DNA of 64,000 bases from JAJRAN01 sp963827135 (GCA_963827135.1 CAWGZX010000007.1:29687-93686); one strand, 5' to 3'; positions 33,827-42,025 are shown, numbered from the stretch's first letter. Program-made: numbers and translations. The notes: generated by a model not told the origin, from the letters alone.

Positions 33827-34132
33827 TCAACCGAAGTAGACCTTGACCTCTTCCTTCTCCTCGACCTTCTCCTCAGGCTTGAAGCTGATGATATCTATCA
33901 CCAGCACGGTCAGGCATGGGATGAGGCGCACCATTCCCTGCTCGCCCTCCTTCTCCGGGTCGAGGTGCATGCTCAGCGCTGAATCGTGACCGAAAGAGGT
34001 GTAGCCCTTGAAGACCCCGACCGTGGTCATGGGGGTGTCCCCGCTTCCTTTGCTTATGATGCGATATCGGGAGCCCCTGGTGAGGCCGATGATCTCCTCA
34101 CCGGTCTTGCCGCTCGGCTTGCTCGGCGCCAT
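33827..34132 (-). CDS. Small conserved-type protein with beta-barrel character (101 aa)
   Basis: About 101 residues, MAPSKPSGKTGEEIIGLTRGSRYRIISKGSG followed by alternating hydrophobic strands (TTVGVFKGYTSFGHDSALSMHL, VRLIPCLTVLVIDII) and an acidic-basic tail (EEKVEEKEEVKVYFG). The pattern suggests a small RNA-binding-like beta barrel, but I cannot name a family. The ATG at 34132 sits at the stop of the winged-helix gene, implying translational coupling. Confidence 0.6.
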   Translation of the reverse strand: MAPSKPSGKTGEEIIGLTRGSRYRIISKGSGDTPMTTVGVFKGYTSFGHDSALSMHLDPEKEGEQGMVRLIPCLTVLVIDIISFKPEEKVEEKEEVKVYFG

Positions 34133-34581
34133 CACCTGTCCCCCGTGAGGCTCTGCAAATGGTCGATCGTCTTCCTGTAGGAGTCCATGGCCATCTCCAC
34201 GTTAGCCTCGGTGAAGTTCCAGGCCTTGGATATGTCCCCGTACCGGATGCGGTATCCTTTCTTGCGATCCCCTCCCTTCTCGACGTCCACTTCCTCGAGG
34301 ATATCGATGGCCTTGAGCTTGTTCAAGTGGCGGTAGATGGTGGGTTTGGTGGTCTTCAGCTTGGCGGCGAGGTCCTCGACGGTCCAGGCACGCTTCATGT
34401 TCTTGATCAGGCACTCCGTGAACATGCGGTATGGCACGCTGTCCTGTACGTCCTTGGCCTCTGTCTTTGGGTCGTACCCTTTTGGAAGGTACCCTATCAT
34501 CTGCAGGAATTGCAGGGAGACATCATCGATGTCGTCCAGCGGTGTGAGCGGTGTGTTGCTCACTACCTGAAGTTCGAACAT
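34132..34581 (-). CDS. Winged-helix transcriptional regulator
   Basis: 149 residues. Residues about 60-115 form an ArsR/TrmB-like winged helix: NMKRAWTVEDLAAKLKTTKPTIYRHLNKLKAIDILEEVDVEKGGDRKKGYRIR. A helical C-terminal tail (ANVEMAMDSYRKTIDHLQSL) probably dimerises. It is transcribed divergently from the nitrate/taurine-type ABC transporter at 34815, so it may regulate that operon. The 230-bp spacer is A/T-rich. Confidence 0.82.
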   Translation of the reverse strand: MFELQVVSNTPLTPLDDIDDVSLQFLQMIGYLPKGYDPKTEAKDVQDSVPYRMFTECLIKNMKRAWTVEDLAAKLKTTKPTIYRHLNKLKAIDILEEVDVEKGGDRKKGYRIRYGDISKAWNFTEANVEMAMDSYRKTIDHLQSLTGDR

Positions 34582-34814
34582 ATTATCGGTGGGCTTGATG
34601 ATTTTTAAGCATAGATTATATTTTCTCTCGCTCCCAGCTAGAATTATTCTTGTTCCAAGGGATTGGGGGGGTGGCCAATTAGTATCTAACTAAAATTTTT
34701 TTTTGATTGTGGCATAAGTGCAAGGAATCATAAAAATTTGTACATATAGGACATATATTGCCCCTTCTTAGAGAAGTGATTTATATTATGTTAGGCTTCG
34801 AGTTAACAAGGTGA

Positions 34815-35912
34815 ATGCCCGTGGAGAAAAAGACCATCCAATTATTAGCAATAGCTGTGGTCGCGATTGTCATAATCGCTGCTGTAGCCATCATCTTCTG
34901 GCCGCCGCCGGACGATGGCGAGCAGAAGATCATTTATTGGACCCCGGTTCCGCCTAAGGACCAACAAGCCTCTTTCGTTTCCGGAGCCATTGATGGAGGA
35001 GTCAGCTGGGAGCCATATTGCTCAGATTCCATCCTAGCTGGAGATGCTCATGTCCTGAAATGGTCTGGAGAAATCTGGCCGAACCACCCCTGCTGTGTGC
35101 TCGCGGTAAAATCTTCTTACCTCAGCTCCAACCCTGACCTGGTCGCTAGGATCACGAGAGCGCATATTGAGGCAGACCTGTGGTTAGTGGACGCCCTTGC
35201 TCATCCCGATGGAGCCAACTATACCCTACTCTTGGATATGGGCGCTACATTCAGCGCTCGTTCCACTGAGGTGGTCGCGGCATCCCTTGAGCACATTAAA
35301 TATTCATACGAGCTCACCTCGGAGGTCCAGGACGGCTTTGCGGATTTCACTGAAATGTTCATAGATCTGAACCAGACCAGCCTGGGGGATAACTATGATT
35401 CAGTGGACGACTTCGTCTCAGACTTCGTGGACACGTCAATGGTCACCGCTGCCCTTGCGGTGCAACCTTCAGAGACCATCCTGGGCACAGTGAACCTGGG
35501 CTTTCTAGCAGGTGACCTGCATCAATTCGCCCGCGTGATCGCCATGAACGCCACGGTCGGTGGTGGCCAGACTCTCTTTGAGAAGTTCGGCGTGGGTGTT
35601 GTCGCGACGAACCCCGCTGGCTATGCCAACGGTGGTTTTGTCATGGACGCTTTTGCCGCCGGTGTAATTGATGTTGGATACCTGGGAGCGCCCCCGGCCA
35701 TCCTAAAGATGCTCAACGTTGGCACGGACATCAAGGTCGTTGCCTTGGCCAACAGCGAGGGATCGGCCATCCTGGCGGTTGAAGGAATCGACAGCTTCAA
35801 CGAACTGGAAAATAAGACCGTGGCCACACCGGGCCCGTCCTCGATACAGCACCTACTGCTACTCGTCTACGCGGAGCAACAGGGATTCACCATGAAGCTA
35901 AAGGGCACCTGA
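34815..35912 (+). CDS. Circularly permuted ABC substrate-binding protein (nitrate/sulfonate/taurine type)
   Basis: 365 residues. A membrane anchor (KTIQLLAIAVVAIVIIAAVAIIFW) is followed, at residues 38-212, by what is normally the C-terminal half of an NMT1/SsuA-type binding protein: PPKDQQASFVSGAIDGGVSWEPYCSD, WPNHPCCVLAVKSSYLSSNPDLVAR, AHIEADLWLVDA. Residues 222-365 then carry the normally N-terminal half: VNLGFLAGDLHQFARVIAMN, GGFVMDAFAAGVIDVGYLGAPPAI, GSAILAV, LENKTVATPGPSSIQHLLL. The protein ends LKGT where the family would continue directly into KIIYWTPVPPKDQQ. So the two lobes are present in reversed order in a single frame. It has an AAGGTGA site and a TATA-like TTTATATTATG at about 34780. 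Partner genes follow. Confidence 0.8.
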   Translation: MPVEKKTIQLLAIAVVAIVIIAAVAIIFWPPPDDGEQKIIYWTPVPPKDQQASFVSGAIDGGVSWEPYCSDSILAGDAHVLKWSGEIWPNHPCCVLAVKSSYLSSNPDLVARITRAHIEADLWLVDALAHPDGANYTLLLDMGATFSARSTEVVAASLEHIKYSYELTSEVQDGFADFTEMFIDLNQTSLGDNYDSVDDFVSDFVDTSMVTAALAVQPSETILGTVNLGFLAGDLHQFARVIAMNATVGGGQTLFEKFGVGVVATNPAGYANGGFVMDAFAAGVIDVGYLGAPPAILKMLNVGTDIKVVALANSEGSAILAVEGIDSFNELENKTVATPGPSSIQHLLLLVYAEQQGFTMKLKGT

Positions 35913-35963
35913 GCGCTCTTTGCTTCCAAACCTTTTTATCACCTAAATTTGGTAAGGTGCAAT

Positions 35964-36788
35964 ATGTCTGGAACATACTCTTCGAAGAACCAATCCATGG
36001 ACAAGAAGGCGGTTTTTCGGAGAAGGCTCCAGAATATCTTCATCGTCGGTGTATCCTTAACAGTCTTCGTTGCGATATGGTGGGGGCTATCCATTCTTCT
36101 CGACCTGCAATATCTTCCTCCGCCTGACGTAGTCTTCACCGCGTTCATAAATTCCTTCACCACTCCAGACCCCAACATTGGCACAACAATGGACGAAAAC
36201 ATCGTGGCCAGTGCAGTGCGATTCCTAGAGGGCTTTTTCTTGGCATTCATAATCGCCTTGCCTTTGGGTCTGCTCATGGGGTTCCTACCCTGGGTAGATA
36301 CGTTCTCCCGGCCGATCGTCGAAATATTGCGCCCCATTCCACCGATAGCCTGGGTCCCGTTCTTCTTCGTGGCTTTCGGCGCGTTATGGAACCCGGTACT
36401 GACCGTTTTCATCGGCGTCTTCTTTCCCTTGCTCACGAACGTCATCCTCGGTGTGAGGAGCGTTGATGAATCGCTCTTGGACGCTGCGCGCACCCAGGGG
36501 GCAGGAAGAATTGTACTTTTCAGTAAGGTGATACTTCCTTTCAGCATTCCTTACCTAATGACAGGTATCACCATCGGCATGGGGGTCGGATGGATGTGCA
36601 TCGTGGCCGCTGAGTGGTTTGGGGCGATCGGCGGCGGAGTCGGTTACTACATTCTGGTCCAAGAGCAGGTCGGAAAATACCCCTATATGTTCGCCGGGAT
36701 GATCGTCGTGGCCATTCTTGGGCTTTTAACGGTGAGCCTGAGTGGTTATCTGGAGAAGATCATTCGCAGAAGGATGGGGATGCTATGA
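35964..36788 (+). CDS. Nitrate/sulfonate/taurine-type ABC transporter, permease
   Basis: 274 residues from the ATG at 35964 (AAGGTG upstream); the 35949 start is an overextension. Six membrane helices and the SsuC/TauC pattern: PPPDVVFTAFINSF, RFLEGFFLAFIIALPLGLLMG, RPIPPIAWVPFFFVAFG and an EAA loop DESLLDAARTQGAGRIVLFSKVILPFS. Intact, unlike the ATPase it overlaps (ATGA). Imports an oxyanion or organosulfonate with the binding protein upstream. Confidence 0.92.
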   Translation: MSGTYSSKNQSMDKKAVFRRRLQNIFIVGVSLTVFVAIWWGLSILLDLQYLPPPDVVFTAFINSFTTPDPNIGTTMDENIVASAVRFLEGFFLAFIIALPLGLLMGFLPWVDTFSRPIVEILRPIPPIAWVPFFFVAFGALWNPVLTVFIGVFFPLLTNVILGVRSVDESLLDAARTQGAGRIVLFSKVILPFSIPYLMTGITIGMGVGWMCIVAAEWFGAIGGGVGYYILVQEQVGKYPYMFAGMIVVAILGLLTVSLSGYLEKIIRRRMGML

Positions 36789-37575
36789 TCCTGAGCATCC
36801 GCGACCTGAGGAAGGCGTTCCCCAAGAAGGACGGGGAGATGGTCGCCATCGACAATTTCAACCTCGAGGTCAAGGAGGGCGAGTTCATCTGCATCCTAGG
36901 TCCGTCCGGCTGCGGCAAGACCACTCTCCTGCGAATCGTGGCCGGACTGGAGACCGCCACGTCCGGTGTCATGCTCCTCAATGACAAGCCCATAGTCGGG
37001 CCGGGAATCCGATCGGGGTATGGTTTTCCAAGAGTTCGCGCTCTTCCCTTGGAGGACGGTGCGCAAGAACGTTGAGTTCGGCCTGGAGATCGAAGAGGAT
37101 CCCTGTGAACAAGAGAACGGAGCTCTCCCAGAAATACATCGACTTGGTCGGTCTAAAGGGATTCGAGAGCTACCACCCCCATCAACTTTCCGGTGGGATG
37201 AAGCAACGGGTGGGAATCGCTAGGGCATTGGCCAACGAACCCATGCTGCTCCTCATGGACGAGCCGTTCGGCGCTTTGGATGCCCAGACCAGGAACCTTA
37301 TGCAGAAGGAACTCTTGCGCATCTGGCAGGAGACAAAGAAGACGGTCCTATTCATCACCCATTCGGTTGATGAGGCATGCTACCTGGCAGATCGCATCGT
37401 GGTCATGACCACCCGGCCCGGTACCATCAAAGAGACCTTCGATGTCAAGATGACCAGGCCACGGGACCGCGCCAGTTTGGAGTTCGCTCAGCTAAGGAAG
37501 ACGATATTGGCGGAGCTGGAGCGCGAAGTGATCTCCGCACCAGCCAACAACTCCAGCCCAGAGACAAAGATCTAA
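36785..37575 (+). CDS. Nitrate/sulfonate/taurine-type ABC transporter, ATPase (two frameshifts)
   Basis: A 262-residue ATPase spread over three frames. Frame one gives MILSIRDLRKAFPKKDGEMVAIDNF and Walker A GPSGCGKTT; a single extra base near 37006 (GGGAATCC) shifts to a frame with GMVFQEFALFPWRTVRKNVEFGLEI; a second extra base near 37092 (ATCGAAGAGG) shifts to the frame with LSGGMKQRVGIARALA, LLLMDEPFGALDAQTR and ITHSVDEA. Removing both bases gives one continuous SsuB/TauB-like protein. As sequenced, the product would be truncated. Both errors are single-base insertions 86 bp apart. Confidence 0.82.
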
Positions 37576-38093
37576 AGCGCCTTCTTAGCCGCTACTTCTA
37601 TCGCCCGCAGGACCGAGTCCCGGGGTATGACCACGGATACCGGCACGGTAAGGATCTTCTCCACGGTGGGGGCGACTATGGGGGCGCAGACGACCGCCAG
37701 CGCTCCGTCCCTCTCGGCCATCACCGCCGCGATTATGGCATCCTCCATGGTCTGCGCCGGGTACTCTTTGACCTTGATGTTCTTGTCCCCGACCTGGACG
37801 ATGCGCTCCTCGATCTTGTTCAGGACGCCCCTAGAGGCGATGACCGCGATGAAAGGCCCGGAAGGCTGCTTCTCCAGAGTCCTGACGGCACGAAGCACGC
37901 TTCGGACCGTCCTCAGGTTCGGCTCGCGCTTCTCTTGCATGATCTTGTAGATGGTGGAGGGCGAGAGCCCGGTCCTGACGCAGAAGTCGTTCACGCTCAT
38001 ATTCAGGTCCTCGTCCAGTATCTTCTTGAGGGAGTTCTTGAACCCCTCTGGCCCTCTTAGTATCCCGATGATCAGCTCGTCCACCAGCGCCAT
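37572..38093 (-). CDS. HTH transcriptional regulator with C-terminal sensor-like domain
   Basis: 173 residues. Residues about 30-70 form an XRE-type helix-turn-helix (MSVNDFCVRTGLSPSTIYKIMQEKREPNLRTVRSVLRA). The C-terminal half (GPFIAVIASRGVLNKIEERIVQVGDKNIKVKEYPAQTMEDAIIAAVMAERDGALAVVCAPIV) is an alpha/beta domain reminiscent of PrpR_N-type sensory regions; that likeness is by eye only. It converges with the ABC ATPase (stops overlap by 4 bp) and is followed on the same strand by thioredoxin reductase, only 1 bp away, so it may be part of the redox operon. Confidence 0.78.
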   Translation of the reverse strand: MALVDELIIGILRGPEGFKNSLKKILDEDLNMSVNDFCVRTGLSPSTIYKIMQEKREPNLRTVRSVLRAVRTLEKQPSGPFIAVIASRGVLNKIEERIVQVGDKNIKVKEYPAQTMEDAIIAAVMAERDGALAVVCAPIVAPTVEKILTVPVSVVIPRDSVLRAIEVAAKKAL

Positions 38094-38984
38094 TTACTCT
38101 GCCTCCTTGCGCACGAACTTGGCGGCATTCGCCCCGGCGATGCATCCCTGGCCTACAGCCCTGGCCAGTTGCCAAGGTTGTCCAGTCACGTCGCCGCAGG
38201 CGAACAGCCCCCTGGTCCCGGTCTCCATGTTGGCGTTGACCTCGATGGTCCCAGTCGGATCGGGGATTACGTCCAGGTCCAAAGCGAGGTCGGCTGAGCC
38301 CTTGGCCCCGAGCTCGATGAAGACCCCGTCCACCGCCAGCTTGCGGCCGTCGTTCAGCTCTAGGCCCTTGACCGTTTCCTCGCCGGTTATCCTGGCCGCA
38401 GAGGCCGGGGAGATGATCTCTACCTTGGTGGCCTTGACCTTGGCCATGAGCTGTGATGCCACATTCAGGTTCTTCGAGATCCAATACACGACGCTCGCGT
38501 ACTCGGTGAGCAGAAGGGCCGATGATGCGGCCGTGCTCTCGTCACCGATGACCGCCACCGTCCTGCCCTTGAAGAAATTACAGTCACATGACGCACAATA
38601 GCTGACCCCTTTTCCAAGGAACTCCTTCTCCCCAGGGGCATTCAGCTTCTTGCGCGATATGCCTGGTGCGAGTATCAGCGCCTTGGACCTGAACTCCACG
38701 TCGTGATCGGTGATGGCGATGAATGCTTCGTCCTTCCTCTCCAGCTTCATGACGTCCTGATCGAAGAGCTCGGCCCCGAAGCGCTCAGCCTGCTCCTTGC
38801 CCTTGGCCAAGAGCTCCTTGCCGCCCATGATGTCGATCCCAAAGTAGTTCTCGACCTCGGCGCGGTTCAGCCCGCTTCCCTCTGCCCGTCCGATGACAGC
38901 GACGCGCACCTTCTTCCTTGCCGCGTGGATAGCTGCTTGGAGGCCGGCCGGGCCGCAGCCGATGATGACCACATCGAATTCCAT
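38094..38984 (-). CDS. trxB: Thioredoxin reductase-like flavoprotein
   Basis: 296 residues from ATG 38984; the upstream extension belongs to promoter and thioredoxin DNA. FAD-binding GCGPAGLQAAIHAARKK, redox centre CASC (SYCASCDCNFF), NAD(P)-binding AVIGDESTAASSALLLTEYA and C-terminal FACGDVTGQPWQLARAVGQG are all in the usual order. The second nucleotide-binding motif reads GDESTA rather than GGGxxA, which may shift cofactor preference away from NADPH, as in F420- or ferredoxin-dependent archaeal versions. It lies beside thioredoxin on the same strand. Confidence 0.9.
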   Translation of the reverse strand: MEFDVVIIGCGPAGLQAAIHAARKKVRVAVIGRAEGSGLNRAEVENYFGIDIMGGKELLAKGKEQAERFGAELFDQDVMKLERKDEAFIAITDHDVEFRSKALILAPGISRKKLNAPGEKEFLGKGVSYCASCDCNFFKGRTVAVIGDESTAASSALLLTEYASVVYWISKNLNVASQLMAKVKATKVEIISPASAARITGEETVKGLELNDGRKLAVDGVFIELGAKGSADLALDLDVIPDPTGTIEVNANMETGTRGLFACGDVTGQPWQLARAVGQGCIAGANAAKFVRKEAE

Positions 38985-39094
38985 GATGCTCACTTTGAGG
39001 TAGGATGCACTAGGTGCGATATGTCTGTTTGGGTTAGTAAATGGACAATTACGCAGAAGGACGGCCCTTAGAAAAATTGGGAAACGAATGGGTT

Positions 39095-39493
39095 TCAAAG
39101 ATGTTTCTTGATCTTGACCGCCAGCTGGTCCTTGGGCATGGCACCGATGATCCTGTCCGTCAGCTTGCCACCCTTGAAGACCAGCATGGTCGGGATGGCG
39201 CTGATGTTGAATTTGCTCGGGATCGTCGGGTTCTCGTCGGTGTTGAGCTTCCCGAAGGCGACCTTGCCCGACATCTCCTTGGCTAGAGCCTCGACGACAG
39301 GAGCGACCATCCGGCAAGGCCCGCACCATGGCGCCCAGCAGTCGATGACGACCAATTGGTATTTTGCCACGAAGGCGTCGAAGTCGGCATCGGTCACCAC
39401 GACAGGCTCGCTTGGCCATTTGGCGCCACTTCCGGCGCCGCTCTTGAGCTCTTCCATCTTCTTCCTCCTTATTGCTTCAAGTTCTTCGTCCAT
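39095..39493 (-). CDS. trxA: Thioredoxin
   Basis: 132 residues: a short charged N-terminal extension (MDEELEAIRRKKMEELKSGAG), then a full thioredoxin domain with VVIDCWAPWCGPCRMVAPVVEALA, the cis-proline IPTMLVFKGG, and KDQLAVKIKKHL at the end. The active site is WCGPC. It reduces disulfides with electrons from the adjacent reductase. The 110-bp gap before trxB suggests either one operon or two close promoters. GGGGAG site upstream of the ATG. Confidence 0.93.
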   Translation of the reverse strand: MDEELEAIRRKKMEELKSGAGSGAKWPSEPVVVTDADFDAFVAKYQLVVIDCWAPWCGPCRMVAPVVEALAKEMSGKVAFGKLNTDENPTIPSKFNISAIPTMLVFKGGKLTDRIIGAMPKDQLAVKIKKHL

Positions 39494-39677
39494 GCAACTC
39501 CCCTATTCGGTTGTGCAACAACGATGCAAAACCGATACAAGTCTTCCAATAAATATCTTTCCCTTTTAGGACCGAAAGGGTCGGCAATTATAGAACGTCT
39601 TGCCGCTTTCTTTACCTCCCTTCCTGGCCAGAAGGCTTTATAAAAGCGGATAAACATTCCGCCATCAGTGATGGCTG

Positions 39678-39944
39678 ATGATGGTGGAAGCTTCTGAGCT
39701 CATCGGGTTGCAGGTGTACACCCCCAACGGCGTATTCCTGGGTAACGTAAACAACCTGGTCCTGGACCTGGACCACAAGAAGGTCGACGGGCTGTTCATC
39801 AACGAGACCAACCCGCTCCTGGTGGAGGACTCTAAGGCCGTGAACGTTCCCTATCGCTGGATCCAGGCGGTCGGGGACGTAGTCGTATTGAAGTACTTCC
39901 CCAAGAGGGTAACGACCCGCAAGGGCGTAGCCCCGAAGAAGTGA
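39678..39944 (+). CDS. PRC-barrel domain protein (88 aa)
   Basis: 88 residues: VEASELIGLQVYTPNGVFLGNVNNLVLDLDHKKVDGLFI, then NPLLVEDSKAVNVPYRWIQAVGDVVVLKYF and a basic tail. Same mini-family as the protein at 28033-28275 but clearly divergent. Starts MM; either ATG (39678 or 39681) is possible. Divergent from thioredoxin and followed closely by a carbonic-anhydrase-like gene. Confidence 0.82.
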   Translation: MMVEASELIGLQVYTPNGVFLGNVNNLVLDLDHKKVDGLFINETNPLLVEDSKAVNVPYRWIQAVGDVVVLKYFPKRVTTRKGVAPKK

Positions 39945-39978
39945 GGCCGCGGCGAAACCGCACAATTTTCTCTTTCTC

Positions 39979-40455
39979 ATGTCCATCTACATCGACCCTA
40001 CCGCCATCATCATCGGCGAAGTCGAGATCCGGGATGGGGCAAGCATCTGGCCCTATGCCGTGCTTCGGGGCGACGAGGGGCGCATCGTCATTGGCGAGGG
40101 AAGCAATGTACAGGATCACGCGGTGATCCATGTCGGTATCATCGGCAAGGGCGTGACCGTCGGCCATTCGGCGGTGATCAACAACGCGACAATCGGTGAT
40201 GACTGCATCATCGGCATGAACTCGTCCATCCTGGACCATGCGGTGGTCGGGGACGAGTGCATCATAGGCGCGAACGCCGTGGTGACCGGCAACAGCCTGA
40301 TACCGCCCCGCAGCGTGGTGGTCGGCGTTCCAGGCAGGATAATCAAGAGCGACGACACCAGCATCCGGGGCAAGGCGATGGACAGCGCGAAGACGTATCA
40401 CGTCCTCAGGGACGAGCACCTTTCTGGGAAATATAAGCGGCGCAAGGTCCCTTGA
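39979..40455 (+). CDS. Gamma-carbonic-anhydrase-like left-handed beta-helix protein
   Basis: 158 residues of hexapeptide repeats. The start IYIDPTAIIIGEVEIRDGASIWPYAVLRGDEG and the three metal-binding histidines in QDHAVIHVG, VGHSAVINN and LDHAVVG correspond to the gamma-class carbonic anhydrase fold. Family members hydrate CO2 or act as related metal trimers; activity here is likely but unproven. It lies 34 bp after a PRC-barrel gene on the same strand, and its end overlaps the convergent HD-domain gene by about 50 bp. Confidence 0.85.
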   Translation: MSIYIDPTAIIIGEVEIRDGASIWPYAVLRGDEGRIVIGEGSNVQDHAVIHVGIIGKGVTVGHSAVINNATIGDDCIIGMNSSILDHAVVGDECIIGANAVVTGNSLIPPRSVVVGVPGRIIKSDDTSIRGKAMDSAKTYHVLRDEHLSGKYKRRKVP

Positions 40456-41011
40456 GAGGGGGGTCGGCGCACAGCATCCTCACTATGTCGTCGATGTCGA
40501 TGCCACATCTCTGAGATAGCTCGGCATGCATGGCCCTCATCCTCTCAGCGGTTATCGGATACCCCCTCCGCATGACCTCCTCCAAGGCCTCCTCCAGTGT
40601 CTGCATCCCGCTCTGGCCCTTGACCAGGTTGTCGGCATGGCAGACGATCTTCTCCTCAAGGCTCTCCGGCATATAGTCGCCCTCGGGAAGCCCCAGGCCT
40701 TTCGCCTCCTTGGGGGTGAGCCCTGCGGCGACGTGCCTCTGTATCACCTTGACCAAGCTCTCCGAGAGGTTCCGAGCCCTGGCTATCCGCACGCTCTCCG
40801 CCACGTGCATCACCCCTTGGGTCCGCGACCTGCCGACGTCGTGCAGCAGGGCGCCCGCCTTGACCAGCTTGAGGTCCGCGCCGCTCCGCTTCGCCATCTC
40901 CTCGGCGATGGACTTGACGGTGCAGACGTGATGGATGACGCTTGGCCTGCAGCCCTCCTCCCTGAGGATGCGCAGGCACTCCCGCTCACTCGGCACGCTC
41001 TCTGTCGACAA
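40406..41011 (-). CDS. HD-domain phosphohydrolase-like protein (TIGR00295 type)
   Basis: 201 residues with an HD fold: VIHHVCTVKSIAEEMAKRSGADLKLVKAGALLHDVGRSRTQG supplies the H...HD pair, and later IVCHADNLVKGQ the final metal ligand. Archaeal homologues of this length are the TIGR00295 family of unknown substrate. The start is TTG at 41011 (GAGAGGGGG upstream), with GTG 40996 as an alternative; it overlaps the aTrm56 gene and so is translationally coupled to it. Convergent with the beta-helix protein. Confidence 0.82.
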   Translation of the reverse strand: MSTESVPSERECLRILREEGCRPSVIHHVCTVKSIAEEMAKRSGADLKLVKAGALLHDVGRSRTQGVMHVAESVRIARARNLSESLVKVIQRHVAAGLTPKEAKGLGLPEGDYMPESLEEKIVCHADNLVKGQSGMQTLEEALEEVMRRGYPITAERMRAMHAELSQRCGIDIDDIVRMLCADPPLKGPCAAYISQKGARP

Positions 41012-41513
41012 CCCTCTTCCCCCTCTCGCAGGGCAGCACTCTCAACCGCCCGTCGAACTCCGCCCTCAACCCTTCTCCCTCGGTCAAGCGGTCGAGGAAG
41101 ACCGCCAATGCCGCCACCTCGGAATGCGGCTGGTTCCCGACGGCCACGTTGAAGTCGACCATCTGGTACACGTCCGCCGGCACCTTCTCCGCCCCGACCA
41201 CGATGAGCATGCTGTCCTTGGCCGCCTTCTTGATCCTCGGTAAGGCGTCGTCCACATGCACCCCGTACATGGTCAAGTGGACTTTCGTCCCCTGGAAATC
41301 GCGCAGCAGCGGCTTCCACTTCACCCCGGTCCTGATCTCGAATCCGCCGCCGAAGCGGCCGGCCACATCGCGCACGCTCTCCTCCAGCTCCTCGTCCTTG
41401 GTGGATACGAAGATGCCCCTCGCCCCGAGCGCCCTGGCAGTTAGCGCGACATGCGTGGATATCCGTTTATCGCGTGCCGGACGATGGCCGAGCCTGAGGA
41501 TGAAAATGTCCAT
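40986..41513 (-). CDS. trm56: tRNA (cytidine(56)-2'-O)-methyltransferase
   Basis: 175 residues of the archaeal aTrm56 SPOUT family: MDIFILRLGHRPARDKRISTHVALTARALGARGIFVS, VHLTMYGVHVDD, the knot region LIVVGAEKVPADVYQMVDFNVAVGNQPHSEVAALAVFLDRL. It methylates the 2'-OH of C56 in the T loop, using SAM, a modification peculiar to archaea. Member of an operon with the winged-helix regulator at 41528 and the HD protein. Confidence 0.94.
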   Translation of the reverse strand: MDIFILRLGHRPARDKRISTHVALTARALGARGIFVSTKDEELEESVRDVAGRFGGGFEIRTGVKWKPLLRDFQGTKVHLTMYGVHVDDALPRIKKAAKDSMLIVVGAEKVPADVYQMVDFNVAVGNQPHSEVAALAVFLDRLTEGEGLRAEFDGRLRVLPCERGKRVVDRERAE

Positions 41514-41527
41514 CGACGGCCTCCGCC

Positions 41528-42025
41528 TCAGTCCTTGAGGCGCTCGATCCTATGTCCGCGGAAGTCGAGGCGTATCGACCTCTTGACCAGGGACTTCAGC
41601 ATGGTCGAGGTTATTCCCAGCTTCTCCGCCACGTCCCCGGAGAACTTGCCCTCCGCGCCGACGAGCTTGTAGATCTTCTCCTCCAACTCCTCGAACTCCT
41701 CCTCGGGCATCATGGCCGCAGAGAGCACGTCAGAGATCTCGTACACCGGCCAGGATGCGTTGATGTGGAATGAGTTATAGTAGGTGTGGTAGGCCTTCTC
41801 CGGGTAGTTGCCACCCGATGATTGCCATTTCGTCTCGACCAGCTTCATCTTCTCGAAGAAGCGGATGGCCTCCTTGCCCTCCTCGCCGAACTTGTCCTCT
41901 ATCTCCTTGGCGGTACGCCACTCCAAGGTGACCTCCTTCAAAACATCCCTCTTCACCTTGGTATCAACGGCCCGCAGCATCGGCACGAGCTCTGAGGGCT
42001 CATTGATGACCTTTATCCTATTCAT
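41528..42025 (-). CDS. ArsR-like winged-helix protein conserved in Euryarchaeota
   Basis: 165 residues. An N-terminal wHTH (LRAVDTKVKRDVLKEVTLEWRTAKEIEDKFGEEGKEAIRFFEKMKLVETKW) is followed by a second domain ending with another helix pair (KFSGDVAEKLGITSTMLKSLVKRSIRLDFRGHRIERL). The gene precedes trm56, an arrangement I recall as recurring in euryarchaeal genomes. A TATA-like TATTTATAG lies about 25 bp upstream of the ATG at 42025. Its targets are not evident. Confidence 0.8.
   Translation of the reverse strand: MNRIKVINEPSELVPMLRAVDTKVKRDVLKEVTLEWRTAKEIEDKFGEEGKEAIRFFEKMKLVETKWQSSGGNYPEKAYHTYYNSFHINASWPVYEISDVLSAAMMPEEEFEELEEKIYKLVGAEGKFSGDVAEKLGITSTMLKSLVKRSIRLDFRGHRIERLKD

Noticed and set aside
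34620..34760. T-rich and G-rich tract upstream of the permuted binding protein as a possible terminator or ncRNA
   Set aside because: No matching stem flanks the T tract and no gene on the plus strand ends there; treated as A/T-rich promoter spacer.
40526..41152. 208-residue plus-strand ORF across the HD/aTrm56 genes
   Set aside because: It is an antisense shadow of two well-conserved minus-strand genes; composition and lack of a start site argue against it.
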